A DNA stretch of 64,000 bases from Siphonodentalium dalli (Eukaryota; Mollusca; Scaphopoda; Gadilida; Siphonodentaliidae), in NCBI GenBank assembly GCA_032622095.1, contig CP136069.1:108652278-108716277 (forward strand), in the 5' to 3' direction. Positions 45,752 through 57,313 of this stretch are shown here, piece after piece. The position numbers and the translations under genes were made by a program. Under the pieces are notes generated by a model. It saw nothing but the letters and a program-made list of their open reading frames with translations, had not been told where the DNA came from and ran no database searches. Each line of letters opens with the position of its first letter. The first letter of the stretch is position 1.

Positions 45752-46427
45752 GATTTCACTGTATTTTCCTTTTACGTCATTAAAGTGTCACGTGATATTA
45801 CGCGAGACTGGAGTGCCGATCTGTATACATAAAGGCACTCCGAGTGCCGATCTGTATAAAACGGTACGGCATTGACCACATCAGCCACATTCCCCGAATA
45901 TCGACCACATTCACAACTGAATTTTCCCAAAATCTGAATTTCAATTCTGAGTCACTGACATCAATTTAAAATGTATATAATCATGAAATCATCGATTCAT
46001 GATTATGATAGAGTTGATAACGATACTGATAGAAACATCAGGTTACGGTTTAGATTACCAATAAATATATTATATCTTTCATTGTTCAGAGGTAATTTTC
46101 CCCAAAATCATTGATTTGCTAGGCCTAAATTTTTCCGACAAATTCTAGCCAAGAGAAAAAAATTCAATCAATGAATAAAAAATTGTGTAGACCTACAACT
46201 TACCTTCTTGTTTTTTAGCGTCGTCGGTGAAGTTTGCGAGATCAATTTATTAAGCGATTGCATCGGATTAAGTTAAAGTCAAGCAAACGATATTGAAGCC
46301 ACGATGTGCGATCGGTAACCGGAAGTATTAAAACAAAAACGTACTCAGTAAAATTCGTACATCCGTTCCTCTCTCAGTGTCGTCGCCATGGTGGCACTGT
46401 GTTGACCAGCGCACCGTCGGATCGGGA

Positions 46428-47530
46428 GCCGACGTTAAATGCCTTCAGGTCGTAAATACAACGTTTTGATTCTGACCTCTCGCATGGACGTTGGATTCAG
46501 GTCGAAAACTTTAATTCTAGAATATGTTGGAATAAAATCTGCTACACGACGTTGCTACGACGTCAACGACTGACGTAAATACAACGTTTTGATTCTGACG
46601 TCGCATGGACGTTGGATTCAGGTCGAAAACTTTCAGTCTAGAATATGTTGGAATAAAATCTGCTACACGACGTTGCTACGACGTCAACGACTGACGTAAG
46701 TACAACGTTTTGATTCTGACGTCGCATGGACGTTGGATTCAGGTCGAAAACTTTCAGTCTAGAATATGTTGGAATAAAATCTGCCACACGACGTTGCTAC
46801 GGCGTCAATGACTGACGTAAATACAACGTTTTAATTCTGACGTCGCATGGCCGTTGGATTTTCAGGTCGAAAACTTTCATTCTAGAATATGTTGGAATAA
46901 AATCTGCTATACGACGTTGCTATGACGTCAACGACTGACGTAAATACAACGTTTTGATTCTGACGTCGCATGGACGTTGGATTCAGGTCGAAAACTTTCA
47001 TTCTAGAATATGTTGGAATAAATATGCTACACGACGTTGCTACGACGTCAACGACTGACGTAAATACAACGTTTTGATTCTGACGTCGCATGGACGTTGG
47101 ATTCAGGTCGAAAACTTTCATTCTAGAATATGTTGGAATAAAATCTGCTACACGACGTTGCTACGATGTCAACGACTGACGTAGATACAACGTTTTGATT
47201 CTGACGTCGCATGGACGTTGGATTCAGGTAGAAAACTTTCATTCTAGAATATGTTGGAATAAAATCTGCTACACGACGTTGCTACGACGTCAATGACTGA
47301 CGTACATACAACGTTTTGATTCTGACGTCGCATGGACGTTGGATTCAGGTCGAAAACTTTCATTCTAGAATATGTTGGAATAAAATCTGCTACACGACGT
47401 TGCTACGACGTCAACGACTGACTTAAATACAACGTTTTGATTCTGACGTCGCATGGACATTGGATTCAGGTCGCGACCTAAATCCAACCAATATCCGACG
47501 TCAGTTCGACGTCGTGTGCCTACTGGGATG
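46428..47530. repeat. 121-bp minisatellite, about nine units, with CCCAGTAGGCAC terminus
   Basis: ACGTTGCTACGACGTCAACG recurs at 46549, 46670, 46791, 46913, 47033, 47154, 47275 and 47396 (period 120-122 bp); units are highly similar. The array closes with TCGACGTCGTGTGCCTACTG GGATG, the mirror image of the terminus at 36590. The short minus-strand ORF at 46882-47121 is a translated pair of units. This is not a CRISPR array: there are no unique spacers. Confidence 0.8.
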
Positions 47531-47533
47531 TAT

Positions 47534-49110
47534 GAGGGTATCACCCCCCTCCCCCCTGAATCCCGAATACGAGTTAATTTTGGGGGGTGAATCCTGAATA
47601 CGAGTTAATTTTGGGGGGTGAATCCTGAATACATGTTAAGAAATAATATGCGATAAATGACATACAAATTGACTGTTTTAATATCAGACAGATACAAGCA
47701 GAAGTTACATAGACACATTATGATGCCGGTCGCGTTATGAGGCCGTTATGATACCATTAATGGTACTTTATGATCAGGGATGTGGCTAGAGGGTTTCCGT
47801 TGGGGGTGTCCACCTTTGGAATTTCCAACTGCACCCCCCCCCCCCCCCTCTTGAGTCAGAATCAGACCGAACACAAGTTTTGCATAATTCCATTTGCACA
47901 CCCCCTTCCACCTCAGTGTTTAGGCCTAATATCCTATATCTTCATAAACCATGGTTCTATATTCCCGGTATGAGAACATTCAGATATTTTAACCTGAAAC
48001 ATTGCATAAATCCTAACATCTAGTGGTCTAACTCCATACAAATGCACACGGCTACGTGCAAGAGACCACGACACACCGAGCTGACCATCGTTGTTCGGCC
48101 GGTGTGAGAAAATTTTGAAATTTGAACAAGAAAATCACAAATCCTAGCATCCAGACTGGCCTCAACTAAAGCTTTCCTATAGTGTTGGAAATTTCAAACC
48201 TCATACTCCGCCTCAGGTTGGAAAATTCTCCAACTGATGACCACAAGTTTGATCAAATGTAGTAAAATATTGTTAAAATTATTAGCATTTTTGTATTGGC
48301 CACAGGGGAGAGACAATGACACACCGGGCCGACCATGGTTCGGCCCGGTGTGGGAATTTTTTTTAATCTGAACAAGAAAATCGCAAAATCCTAGCATCTA
48401 TACTAGCGTCAAGCATTCTTAGAGTTGGAAATTTCAAACCTGACACACCACTTAGGTTGGCAAATTTACAACTGATGACAATTCCAATGCCAATGTTGAC
48501 CAAATGTATGAGAATATTGTTTTCTTAAATTAACTAGCATTTTTTGACTGGCCACGGGGGAGGGATCAGGACACAAGATTTCCAAGTGTTGGAAATTTCC
48601 AACCTGTCACCCTCCTGAGGTTGGAAATTTCCAACTGATGACCATTTCAGTCCAAAATTTTGACAAAAAATAGGAAAATATGCAAATATTGGCCCAAGGT
48701 CCAAAAACAATTAATCCCCCCCCCCCCCCCATAAGAACATTTCAACCTATTATAGGTGTGAAATTTCCAACTAATGTTTTGGCAGGTATGAAATTTCCAA
48801 CTGTTTTTGACCAAAGTTGAAATTTCCAAAAGTTTTTGACCAAAGTTGGAGGGGGGGTGAGACCCCCCCCCCCCCTGTCTCCACGTCTCTGTTTATGATG
48901 GCATGGTGGTCGAATATGCCCAAGAAGCTATTCTACCCACTCATTCATACATATAACTAGCACAAAATATTATTTTGCGCCATCAAAACCTGCGTCCAAG
49001 ATGTTTTGCTTGAACCCGAATACCAGTTAATTCGGGGGTATGAATCCCGCGTACGGCTTCAAAACACCCTGAATCCCGCGTACCGAAAAGGGGGGGGGGG
49101 TGATACCCTC
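47534..49110. mobile_element. TIR element with GAGGGTATCACCCCCC ends and internal tandem units
   Basis: The left end GAGGGTATCACCCCCCTCCC is inverted at the right as GGGGGGGTGATACCCTC (49110). Short direct repeats CTGAATCC.GAATAC / GAATCCCGCGTAC lie next to both ends. The middle (about 47990-48850) contains 160-240-bp units with GTTGGAAATTTCAAACCT and CAACTGATGACCA. Several poly(C)/poly(G) runs occur. No protein recognised. Confidence 0.6.
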
Positions 49111-49395
49111 CTGCGGTCAGTCAAAAAACGCTATAACTCCATATCACTAACGTACGCGGCATTGGAAGGGTCATGTTAACTTCCGCCTGGACCCACGTGG
49201 CGTGACGTAATTCACAACCACGCGTATTTACCTCGAAAGTGTTAAAATTGCGGGACCGCGACACACACAATGGCCCGATAATGGGCACACGTTCCCTGGC
49301 ATTTCCCAGAAGATATTCATGGGGAGGTCAAGTGACCAATTTTGAAATTTGCTGGTCGCATTCGTCTGTATGTCTGAGGAATTCTCGGCTAGATA
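49111..49395. other. Short non-coding spacer
   Basis: Nothing recognised between the TIR element and the right copy of the 205-bp repeat. Confidence 0.4.
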
Positions 49396-49600
49396 TTGTT
49401 ACCAACATGACATATTTAAATTAATCCCGCCGTGGACCCCATCACCAACGGCAACGCGACATGTGCTGCGTTCTAAAAATAGGTCGATTGCAGTGGATTC
49501 GTACAGATGACGAAATATGAGTGCCACAAATAATATTGTTTGATCGAAAGCATTTGAATTAATACGTCGCAAAACTCGCCTTGATGTTGGCTAATAGATA
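49396..49600. repeat. ~205-bp direct repeat, right copy (partner at 36386-36589)
   Basis: Same order of blocks as the left copy, ending GATGTTGGCTAATAGATATT, and then continuing into TTGTCCCTGCTAGG instead of the CCCAGT terminus. It therefore serves as an uninterrupted version of the left copy. Confidence 0.65.
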
Positions 49601-49639
49601 TTTGTCCCTGCTAGGTGTTGGGAATGTCGTCACAGAACA

Positions 49640-52370
49640 CGCTCATGTCTGCATACAGTCTTACACGCACACGCCGAGACCCAGACGTAAGAATGACATC
49701 AGGCATATACGCTCTTTATCAACTACAATGCGATAGGAACGCTCTTTAACTATCAACGCGATTAACCCCCGCTGTGCCTTTGCGGTGATTTTGGGAGTGG
49801 AGAACGCGTGCTCTGAGCTTCTCCAAAACGCCGCGACGACGATTCCCGTGGATTTTTACATTTAGATGGGAAGTTTGAACTCAATCGAGCGAACCGTTTT
49901 CGATTCTATGAAGTACATATATATATATATATATATACGAAGTCTCAAAATATATAGTATAGACTAGCAGGTTAGCCCGCCACCGGCGGCGTTTGTTCGA
50001 AACATGACATTTTTTTTAATTATTTTGTTTTTATTTATATTTTTTAAAATATATTTTAATATTAATTTAATGTTTTTTAAATTTAATTTATGTTTTTAAT
50101 ATTAATTTAATGTTTTTTAAATTTAATTTATGTTTTTTTGAATTTTTTAATATTTATTTAATTATTAATTTAATTTAATTCTTTTTTATAATTTAATTGT
50201 TTTTTTTATGAAAAATCCCCCCTTCCTAGGAACGACAGACAACGCATTCTTTGTTTTTCAATGAGTTAATTCATGGTATCCGTCCTAAACTTCCCCGTTA
50301 TTTAACTCCCCGTGGCCATTGAGCAGCCCCTGACAGAGGTTGTCCACCCTTACGAGATGGTCAATAGAACTCGATGAAATCCCCCCCCCCTTCCTAGGAA
50401 CGACAGACAACGCATTCTTTGTTTTCCTTTTTTTTTAACACTGATTCCAGGAAACGACTCACATAAGCATTCACGCTTGATGTCGAATCCGGTATTGCAT
50501 TGAAAACAAACGCGATAACATTGCATTGAATTGCCCGTCATACAGATAAGTAGATAGCGAAAACGACGCTCTTTATATAGACACTTCGGAAAACTGACGC
50601 TCTTTAACTATCAACGCTATTAACCCCCGCCGTGCCTTTGCGGTGAGTTTGAGAGTGGAGAACGCGTGCTCTGAGCTTCTCCAAAACGCCGCGACGACGA
50701 TTCTCGTGGTTTTTACATTTAGATGGGAAGTTTGAACTCAATCGAGCGAACCGTTTTCGATTCTATGAAGTACACATATATATATATATATACGAAGTCT
50801 CAAAATATATAGTATAGACTAGCAGGTTAGCCCGCCACTGGCGGCATTCGTCCCATGGCTTTGTTCGAAAAAGCAATTGCAACAGGTTCCGAGACACTTG
50901 TGCTGCATTTGTACCAAATTTCGTCAGAAACATGACATTTTTTTTAATTATTTTGTTTTTATTTATTTTTGTTTTTTATTTTTTAATATGAATTTAATGT
51001 TTTTTAAATTTAATATATATTTTTTCTGAATTTTTTTTTAATTTTTAAAAAATTTTAATTTTAAATTGTTTTAATTAAATTTTTTGTTTCTGGCGGAAAA
51101 ATTTACCCGTAGAAATCCCCCCTTCATAGGAACGACAGACAACGCATTCTTTGTTTTCTTTTTTTTTTAACCTGCCCGTACCCGTCCTAATGTCGTGAAA
51201 TCTCTCTGCATAATATTTCGAGCGATAACATTGCATTGAATTGAAAACAAACACTTCCCGTCGTGAAACATTGCATTGAATTGAAAACAAACGCGTCCCG
51301 ACGGGAAATCTGTCTGCATAATATTTCGAGTCTGCCGTACCCGTCCTAATGTCGTGAAATCTCTCTGCATAATATTCTCTGCATAATATTTCGAGCGACA
51401 GGCTACAGACTCCCGTCATACAGATAAGTAGATAGCGAAAACGACGCTCTTTATATGACACTGTGGAAAACGAACGCTCTTTATATATCAACGCTATTAA
51501 CCCCGAAGTGCCGATTGCGGTGATTTTGATGATTGGGAAGGGAGAAACGGTGCTCTGAGCTTCTCCGAAACGCGATCACGGTGGTGTCCGTGGGATTTTA
51601 CACTTATATACGAATTATATATGAGCTCAATCTGTACACGCGTTTTCGATTCTATGAAATACCCACACATATACACACATACATATATATATACGGAAGT
51701 CTCAAATTATATAGTAGATAGATAGACTAGCAGGTTAGCCCGCCACTGGCGGCGTTCGTCAGAAACATGACACTTTTTTTATTTTTTTTATTTTTCAATG
51801 AGTTAATTGTATTAATTTTTGTAATTTAATTTTTTGTTTATATTTTTTAATTAATTTTTGGTTTTTCAATATTTTACCCGATTTGACCTTGAATTGATCA
51901 TTTTCAAGGTCAGGTCGGGGTCACAATTTAACCCGTCCATGACACGTCCCGTTGGTAGCAAGTTTGAGCTCAATCGGTTCCAGTCTATAAAGGACACAAA
52001 CATATATATCATTTGAAGATCACCTAGGGCGGAAAAACTGACCCGATCCGCGTTCCTACGAAGCCCTAAGTACGTAAGAATAACACAACACGCTTGTGTG
52101 TATAATGACGCACATGCCCAGACCCAGACGTAAGAATCACATTTACGCACATACGCTCTTTATCAACTACATTGCGGATAGGAACGCTCTTTAACTATCA
52201 ACGCGATTAACCCCGAAGTGCCGATTGCGGTGATTTTGATGATTGGGAGTGGATAATGAGTGCTCAGAGCTTGTCCAAAACGCGACGACGACGATTCCCG
52301 TGGGTTTTGACCCTTAGATAGGAAGTTTGAGCCCACATACCCACATATATATATATACGGAGTTCTCAAA
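49640..52370. repeat. Four ~0.7-0.9-kb tandem units
   Basis: Each unit has an ACGCTCTTTA..TATCAACGC block (near 49740, 50598, 51476 and 52184), GAACGCGTGCTCTGAGCTTC or a variant, CCGTTTTCGATTCTATGAAG, an (AT)n run, and, except in the last unit, ACTAGCAGGTTAGCCCGCCA followed by a very AT-rich tract. Units two and three also contain AGGAACGACAGACAACGCAT. The 'GTTTGAACTCAATCGAGCG...TTTTCGATTCTATGAAG' plus AT-run style resembles 3' ends of some non-LTR or Penelope-type elements, but no protein is encoded. Minus-strand ORFs at 50350-51491 come from the repeats. Confidence 0.65.
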
Positions 52371-52371
52371 T

Positions 52372-52671
52372 CTCATTGTGCATGACTGGTTTCATGACCA
52401 GTTACCAAATTCATTTGAAAATTTCTTCACAAGTTCCCAAAATGACACGCGACAAGATGGTATGCTCAAATCTGGGACACCGAAAAGTGTCTTCTCGGAA
52501 AACTTACCAGAACACTATCTTCCGAAGATGTGGAATTCCCTGGACGACAAACTAAAACGTCTTCCAACACGAACAATGTTCAAAAATGATTACTCTCGAA
52601 ATAGGCTATCTTCATATCAACTGAATCCCAAATGTACATACAAAAATTGTCCTGACTGCAACGATGTGTAA
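52372..52671 (+). pseudogene. C-terminal end of a LINE ORF2
   Basis: A plus-strand frame reads ...RQDGMLKSGTPKSVFSENLP, EHYLPKMWNSLDDKLKRLPT, RTMFKNDYSRNRLSSYQLNP and CTYKNCPDCNDV before the stop at 52669-52671. The 'P..WNSL.D.LK......FK......L' pattern is the conserved C-terminal motif of CR1/Jockey-type LINE polyproteins, and the short Cys cluster at the end is common there. EN and RT are missing through 5' truncation. It belongs to a different family from those at 11.4 and 16.4 kb. Confidence 0.75.
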
Positions 52672-53164
52672 TAAGTAGTATAATATTCGTATAGCGATAA
52701 CTGACATTGTATAACAAGAGAGAATGATAGATAATACAAGTGCATCATCACCCTATCGCAGGAAATACATGAATGTATTATTCGAATGCCTTGTCCGACC
52801 CATTGGTTAAACAATTATCATTCTCCGCTGGCCTCATCCACATATCCATACTCCACATGCTTGTACTTTACATACCATATCACAAACTGAGCGATGAACG
52901 GTGAACGACAAACGAATTATACTATTATTTATTAAAAAACAGACATTTATATACCAATTTTTAAAGTTAACAAGACAAAACCTAGATAAATTAAAATTAT
53001 TATTACATGTATAGTTATATTACTTTTCAACGGGGACGGCAGGTAGACAACCTTCTTGGTTATGCTGTCCCCGATAGCTCATTGAATGTTATACTATTAC
53101 ACTGTGTATATAATTGTAAATATCATATGAATGAGTTATGAATAAATAATCATAGTCATAGTCA
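52372..53164 (+). mobile_element. 5'-truncated LINE, about 0.8 kb of its 3' end
   Basis: The ORF2 C-terminus is followed by a ~490-bp 3' UTR with GACAACCTTCTTGGTTATGC and a hexamer tail, AATAAATAATCATAGTCATAGTC. The 5' end joins the last unit of the preceding tandem array near an AT run. No target duplication was identified. Confidence 0.7.
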
Positions 53165-53719
53165 TATAGTAGATGTCTATTTAATTGTAGCTATGGCATC
53201 AGTTTTTAAGAAGAATGCCATGTAACATTCGACTAGAGCTTCAGTTGATTCACCAAACATACATCATGGAACATTACCAATTTGGGACTAAAATATCTTA
53301 GTGCGGAGTTTTAATTTACATTAAGATCACACATCCTTGTGGTCTGTGGTGTTTGGAGTGGTTTGTTATGCATATCTAATCGAGCGTCACCGGTCATTTT
53401 TCATGAAATATATCTACATATTGCAAAACGCATTCCCCTGTATATTATCTCAATGTCGGGGTCAAATATGACTTTTTACGAGGCAATCATATAATTTTGT
53501 TTTCTGCTTGTTTCACTATTTCAATTTCGAACCTATTCCAATACTAAGGTACCAGTAGTCAAACAAATATTATGGGTTTTGTGGCATTTCGGAAACATGA
53601 TACACTGCAGGGTATCCACCCCAATGAACAAATTTCTCTATGAATTTATTTACCAGAATATGAAAGAAAAGGGATTTTTCGTGTTCTCCAAATTAATGGT
53701 CATGATTAGGCAAATGACT
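53165..53719. other. Non-coding stretch, no feature seen
   Basis: No ORF or repeat recognised before the MITE at 53720. Confidence 0.4.
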
Positions 53720-54016
53720 CTGAAGGGGTCACTCTCACCAAAAAAAAGTGCTGAAGGGTACACAGGGTTTGTGATCGATCGCCACAAACACCGTTACTTA
53801 AACTGTGTTTCTGAAAGTCCGGCGCCCATTAGCAGTTTGTTTTCAGTTCATTTTAATGTTCATTGGAACATAAACAATTATTCTTTAACATAAATCATGG
53901 TAGATACGAAAACTAAACGTCATTTAGAACGACATTTCAAACACTGTGTACCCTTCAGCACATTTTAAAATCCTGTGTACCCTTCAGCACTTTTTTGGTG
54001 AGAGTGAGCCCTTCAG
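53720..54016. mobile_element. MITE with ~46-bp TIRs (CTGAAGGG...)
   Basis: CTGAAGGGGTCACTCTCACC at 53720, running on through AGTGCTGAAGGGTACACAGG, is mirrored by CCTGTGTACCCTTCAGCACT...GGTGAGAGTGAGCCCTTCAG ending at 54016. The interior contains a TTCATTTTAATGTTCATTGG block shared with 43190-43815. No target duplication was resolved. The 104-codon ORF over it is a by-product. Confidence 0.7.
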
Positions 54017-54229
54017 TGCAAGTGACATCACGTCATTGCATGAGACAGGCGGGAATAGCTACTGGTGTGTAGAACTATGATAATATGACATCCATGTACA
54101 TACATTAGCCGGATCGCAGATACATCTAGCACATCTGCTATGTCTTGAGAACTGGATGAAGATGACATCATTCGATTATGGCCATTACAAATTTTGTATT
54201 AGTATATCACGATTTTTCTCAACACCACC

Positions 54230-55370
54230 ATGTCTAGATATCATCTACACCACCATCGTGTATTTCATCTACACCATCATTACTTATTGCTATTCGCGGT
54301 AACCAGGCAACATTCTACACCGTCATAAACATTGATCTGCACCGCCAAAAATGGTTGTTTGTATTGAGGTAAATTCAACCGATTTTGAAGGTGACCATGC
54401 GAATTAATTTACTCCTGTGAATCTAGAATCATCAAATATACACTCCGGTGACGTTTCAACATCCTGCAGTTGCCATTAACAACATCCTGATCCGAATAAT
54501 ATGGTAAAATAACAATTTAATTCCACCTCAAATGATAGCAATTTCATGAACGTGGGATTCGAACCTGTTTCTAACATTAATAGTGAAGAAAAACGTCAAT
54601 TATTTTGCATCGCGGCAACAGCCAATTTATAACCAGTAAAGTTGCGTAAATGTGCGGTTACTACTGTCCGAAATATACCACTAATACCACGATTTACAAC
54701 GACATACTCATCAAAACATACATCCTCCGCCATATTGGATCATCTACACCGTTTTCTCCACCGATCTTGCACCACTGTGATATCGCAAGTTCGTGTACAT
54801 GTGTTGGTGTAATCAGTAAATAATCACGATGGCAACTGTTCTAAGTCGAGTCCCCTTTTTCCTTTACAATGACTCAATAAAGAGCGTTCACTGTTAAGCC
54901 TATTCACGATATGGTGATAATAAAGAGGGTTTGTATATGTGATGACATATTAAACCGGATTATTATCCCTCCTTCAAAAAGTTTTTATTTATAATTCAAA
55001 CGAACCACGGCGAACGTTTATATGTTTTATAATATTTTATAATATTTATATAATAATAATATTTTATATTTGTTTTTGCGTAATTGACACAAAGAGGTCG
55101 ATAATAAATGCCCAATGCCATATATACATAGATAAATTGGCAAACAGCATAAGGTGATAAATTGGTCTAAATTCAAATATGTATAAGAAGTCGAAAATTG
55201 TAGAAGCTTGAAGACGTTTTTTTTTTCCAGTTTACCGACAACCTTGAAATCAACAGGATCGAACGACACAGCGACATGACGAATGCTGACCATTCATATA
55301 CTTAACCTCATCCAGTTTTGAGTTAATGCCTTTCACAGTGGTGCAAGATCGGTGGAGAAAACGGTTGAGA
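54230..55370. repeat. CTACACC-word cluster and 33-bp perfect inverted repeat
   Basis: ATCTACACCACCATCGTG-like words recur at 54230-54345 and reappear in inverted form (GATGGTGTAGAG) at 56720-56800. A 33-bp perfect inverted repeat is formed by 54748-54780 (CCGATCTTGCACCACTGTGA) and 55333-55365. This may be a foldback element; the boundaries are unclear. Confidence 0.5.
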
Positions 55371-55706
55371 GTTTCAAGATGGCGACGGACAAAAGTAGCG
55401 TAAGGTACGTGGTTCAACTCAATTAACGTTTTCTCTCATTTAAGTAATTAATTTCACTAAGACAAAGTTGCACGAGCAGTCGAATTGTGTGTGGACTATA
55501 TTCGGCATGTTGTTCAATTGATATTAAGTATTTTAAGTGTGCTAGAAAGGTCAACATGTGGTGAAATTTGTTGTTTACCTTTTGATGTGGCGAGATTCGT
55601 GCATTTTTTTGTATAAATAGTGAATCCTACGAGATTCAGACGGAATCCTAACGGTTGTGTTTGCTAGAGGATATGAAGTTACACGAGTAATGGAATTTAT
55701 ACTTAA

Positions 55707-56662
55707 GGGGGAGACGCACGTTTTGCAAAAATCACAGTAAATCCAGCCAGAAATGGCAAGTGATTTTCAACAAAGAATTTCTCTGTATCTATCTGGTGAA
55801 AAATCTTGAATTTTACATATGATAATTTTCATTATATATAGAATCAGAGCAATTATAGAGAGACAATAACAATAATGGATTTTAATACATTTGAGAGGTT
55901 GAAAATATTTGTTTCGTTTCTGTCCCTTTAGGTACCTAGAACTGCCAGACAAATTTATAATTTCAAACAACATGTCAACCATCAAATAGCTTATTGTCTT
56001 GACTCCATGCGAGGAGGCTTCATTTGTATCATAATGTTGAGTTAGCTTTTTAATTGCATATTATAGCATCATACTCCATGTATTATAATGAAGAATAAAG
56101 CAGTCACAAATATGCCAGCCCAATGAAAACAAATGTTCCAATGGGGTGCTGTCCACTCAAGCAGGGAGCAATCAACATAAATTAGGCCACAGTGTTAAGA
56201 GATATGGTGGTCAGATTTAACTTGGTTATGAACCCATGACCCAGAACTCAACTGAGCCCAATTTTTCAATGACCAACAAGCATGGCATGAAAATTCTCAA
56301 TTATAAAAAATTATTTATGGTAGTTGTCTTTCTGAATGAAAATAATCATTTAATTTCATGAATCAAGAAAATTAAGTCTCCTCTCATGATCTTCAGATAT
56401 GATATCATGTATATATGAAATGCACTTTCGACAAAAATATGTTTTACAGTAGTTCTCGGTACCTGAACACAGTGAAATTTAAAAAAAAATTCATGCCATA
56501 AAAGTAAAGTAAATGAGATTATAATAACCAAATGTCCAATGGTTCTTATGTATGGTACCACAATAATCTCTTGTACAAAATTTCACAAAGATATTCCTGA
56601 TAGATTTAGAGAAAATACATTTTGAAATACCAGGAAATTTTGGCAAAACGTGCGTCTGACCC
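55707..56662. mobile_element. TTAA-flanked element with GGG..AGACGCACGTTTTGC ends
   Basis: The left end GGGGGAGACGCACGTTTTGC and right end GCAAAACGTGCGTCTGACCC (inverted) are flanked by TTAA at 55703-55706 and 56663-56666. The interior is non-coding and shares long blocks with 24740-25430. TTAA indicates piggyBac- or Kolobok-type mobilisation. Part of the interior near 56370-56400 aligns with sequence next to the LINE remnant at 24.75 kb. Confidence 0.65.
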
Positions 56663-56669
56663 TTAACAT

Positions 56670-57313
56670 CACACTTGGGACTAATTAAATTGGTAAAAAT
56701 GAAATTATTTTCCAAATTGTCAAAATGGCGGTGTAGATGAAGACAATTTACACAATAATGATGGTGTAGAGTACAATATTTATGATGGTGTAGAGTATTT
56801 TCTAAATTCAAATACATGGATGTAATTATAAGCAATCAACGTCGTTTGTTATGTCATTTCGGGCGTATACCTAATTATCAATGTCAGGTATTCTGGGCAG
56901 GCGGTATAGCCTATTTTTGGCTCTGACACCTACATTGGCCAATTCATAAATGACATCGCAATCGACGTTGATTCCACAATTATATTGCCTACGCATCACC
57001 AATTTGCATTTATGCTAGGAAAAGTCTTTTTGTTTAAACCTAATGAATTTTAAAATATTAAAGGGTCCAGATATGATCAGTTGGATTGTATTGGTCTCCG
57101 GTGATCATGGATGGACCATGCTTCTATAGTGGAATTTATCGATAGGACTATAATAGCCATATGCCTACTTTATAGAGATGACAAACATAAGAAATTATTT
57201 TTATTAAGAGTAATTTGGGACCTTATTTGGACTCTTTCGCCACGTCCCTGTATACATGTATTGAACTTTGCTCTCCGTAACCTTACTTGTTTTTTTGTTT
57301 GTTTTTTTTTCAG
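56670..57313. other. Non-coding stretch upstream of the zinc-finger exon
   Basis: Contains the inverted GATGGTGTAGAG words (56720-56800). It ends in a pyrimidine tract and AG (57290-57313) that would serve as a splice acceptor. Confidence 0.4.

Larger units (their letters stand above)
42013..45886. mobile_element. 3.9-kb non-coding inverted-repeat structure
   Basis: Three collinear blocks are inverted between the arms: 42014-42098 with 45803-45886 (ACAGATCGGCACTCGGAGTG), 42358-42471 with 45561-45678 (GTAGGGAAAGCTACTGGGC on the left), and 42520-42701 with 44936-45115 (GTGCGCCGATTGTGGGAACT on the right). Between matched blocks each arm carries different insertions: a GCCGCCCTAATG hairpin at 42482 on the left, and on the right a ~400-bp palindrome (45150-45560) and a 72-bp hairpin (45680-45751). 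No transposase is seen in the 2.2-kb centre. Termini and target duplication are not resolved. Confidence 0.65.

Noticed and set aside
36590-47530. Regular direct repeats that might suggest CRISPR arrays (83-bp and 121-bp)
   Set aside because: The units are contiguous, without unique spacers or cas genes, and the surrounding DNA is eukaryotic.
53579-53893. 104-codon frame with an ATG
   Set aside because: It crosses the left end and interior of the MITE at 53720-54016 and shows no protein-like pattern.
55378-55403. ATGGCGACGGACAAAAGTAGC followed by a donor-like GTACGT as exon 1 of the zinc-finger gene
   Set aside because: Joining it to the exon at 57314 gives the wrong phase for the finger frame, and it lies next to a 33-bp inverted repeat with ATGGCGG-like words, so it is probably repeat sequence.
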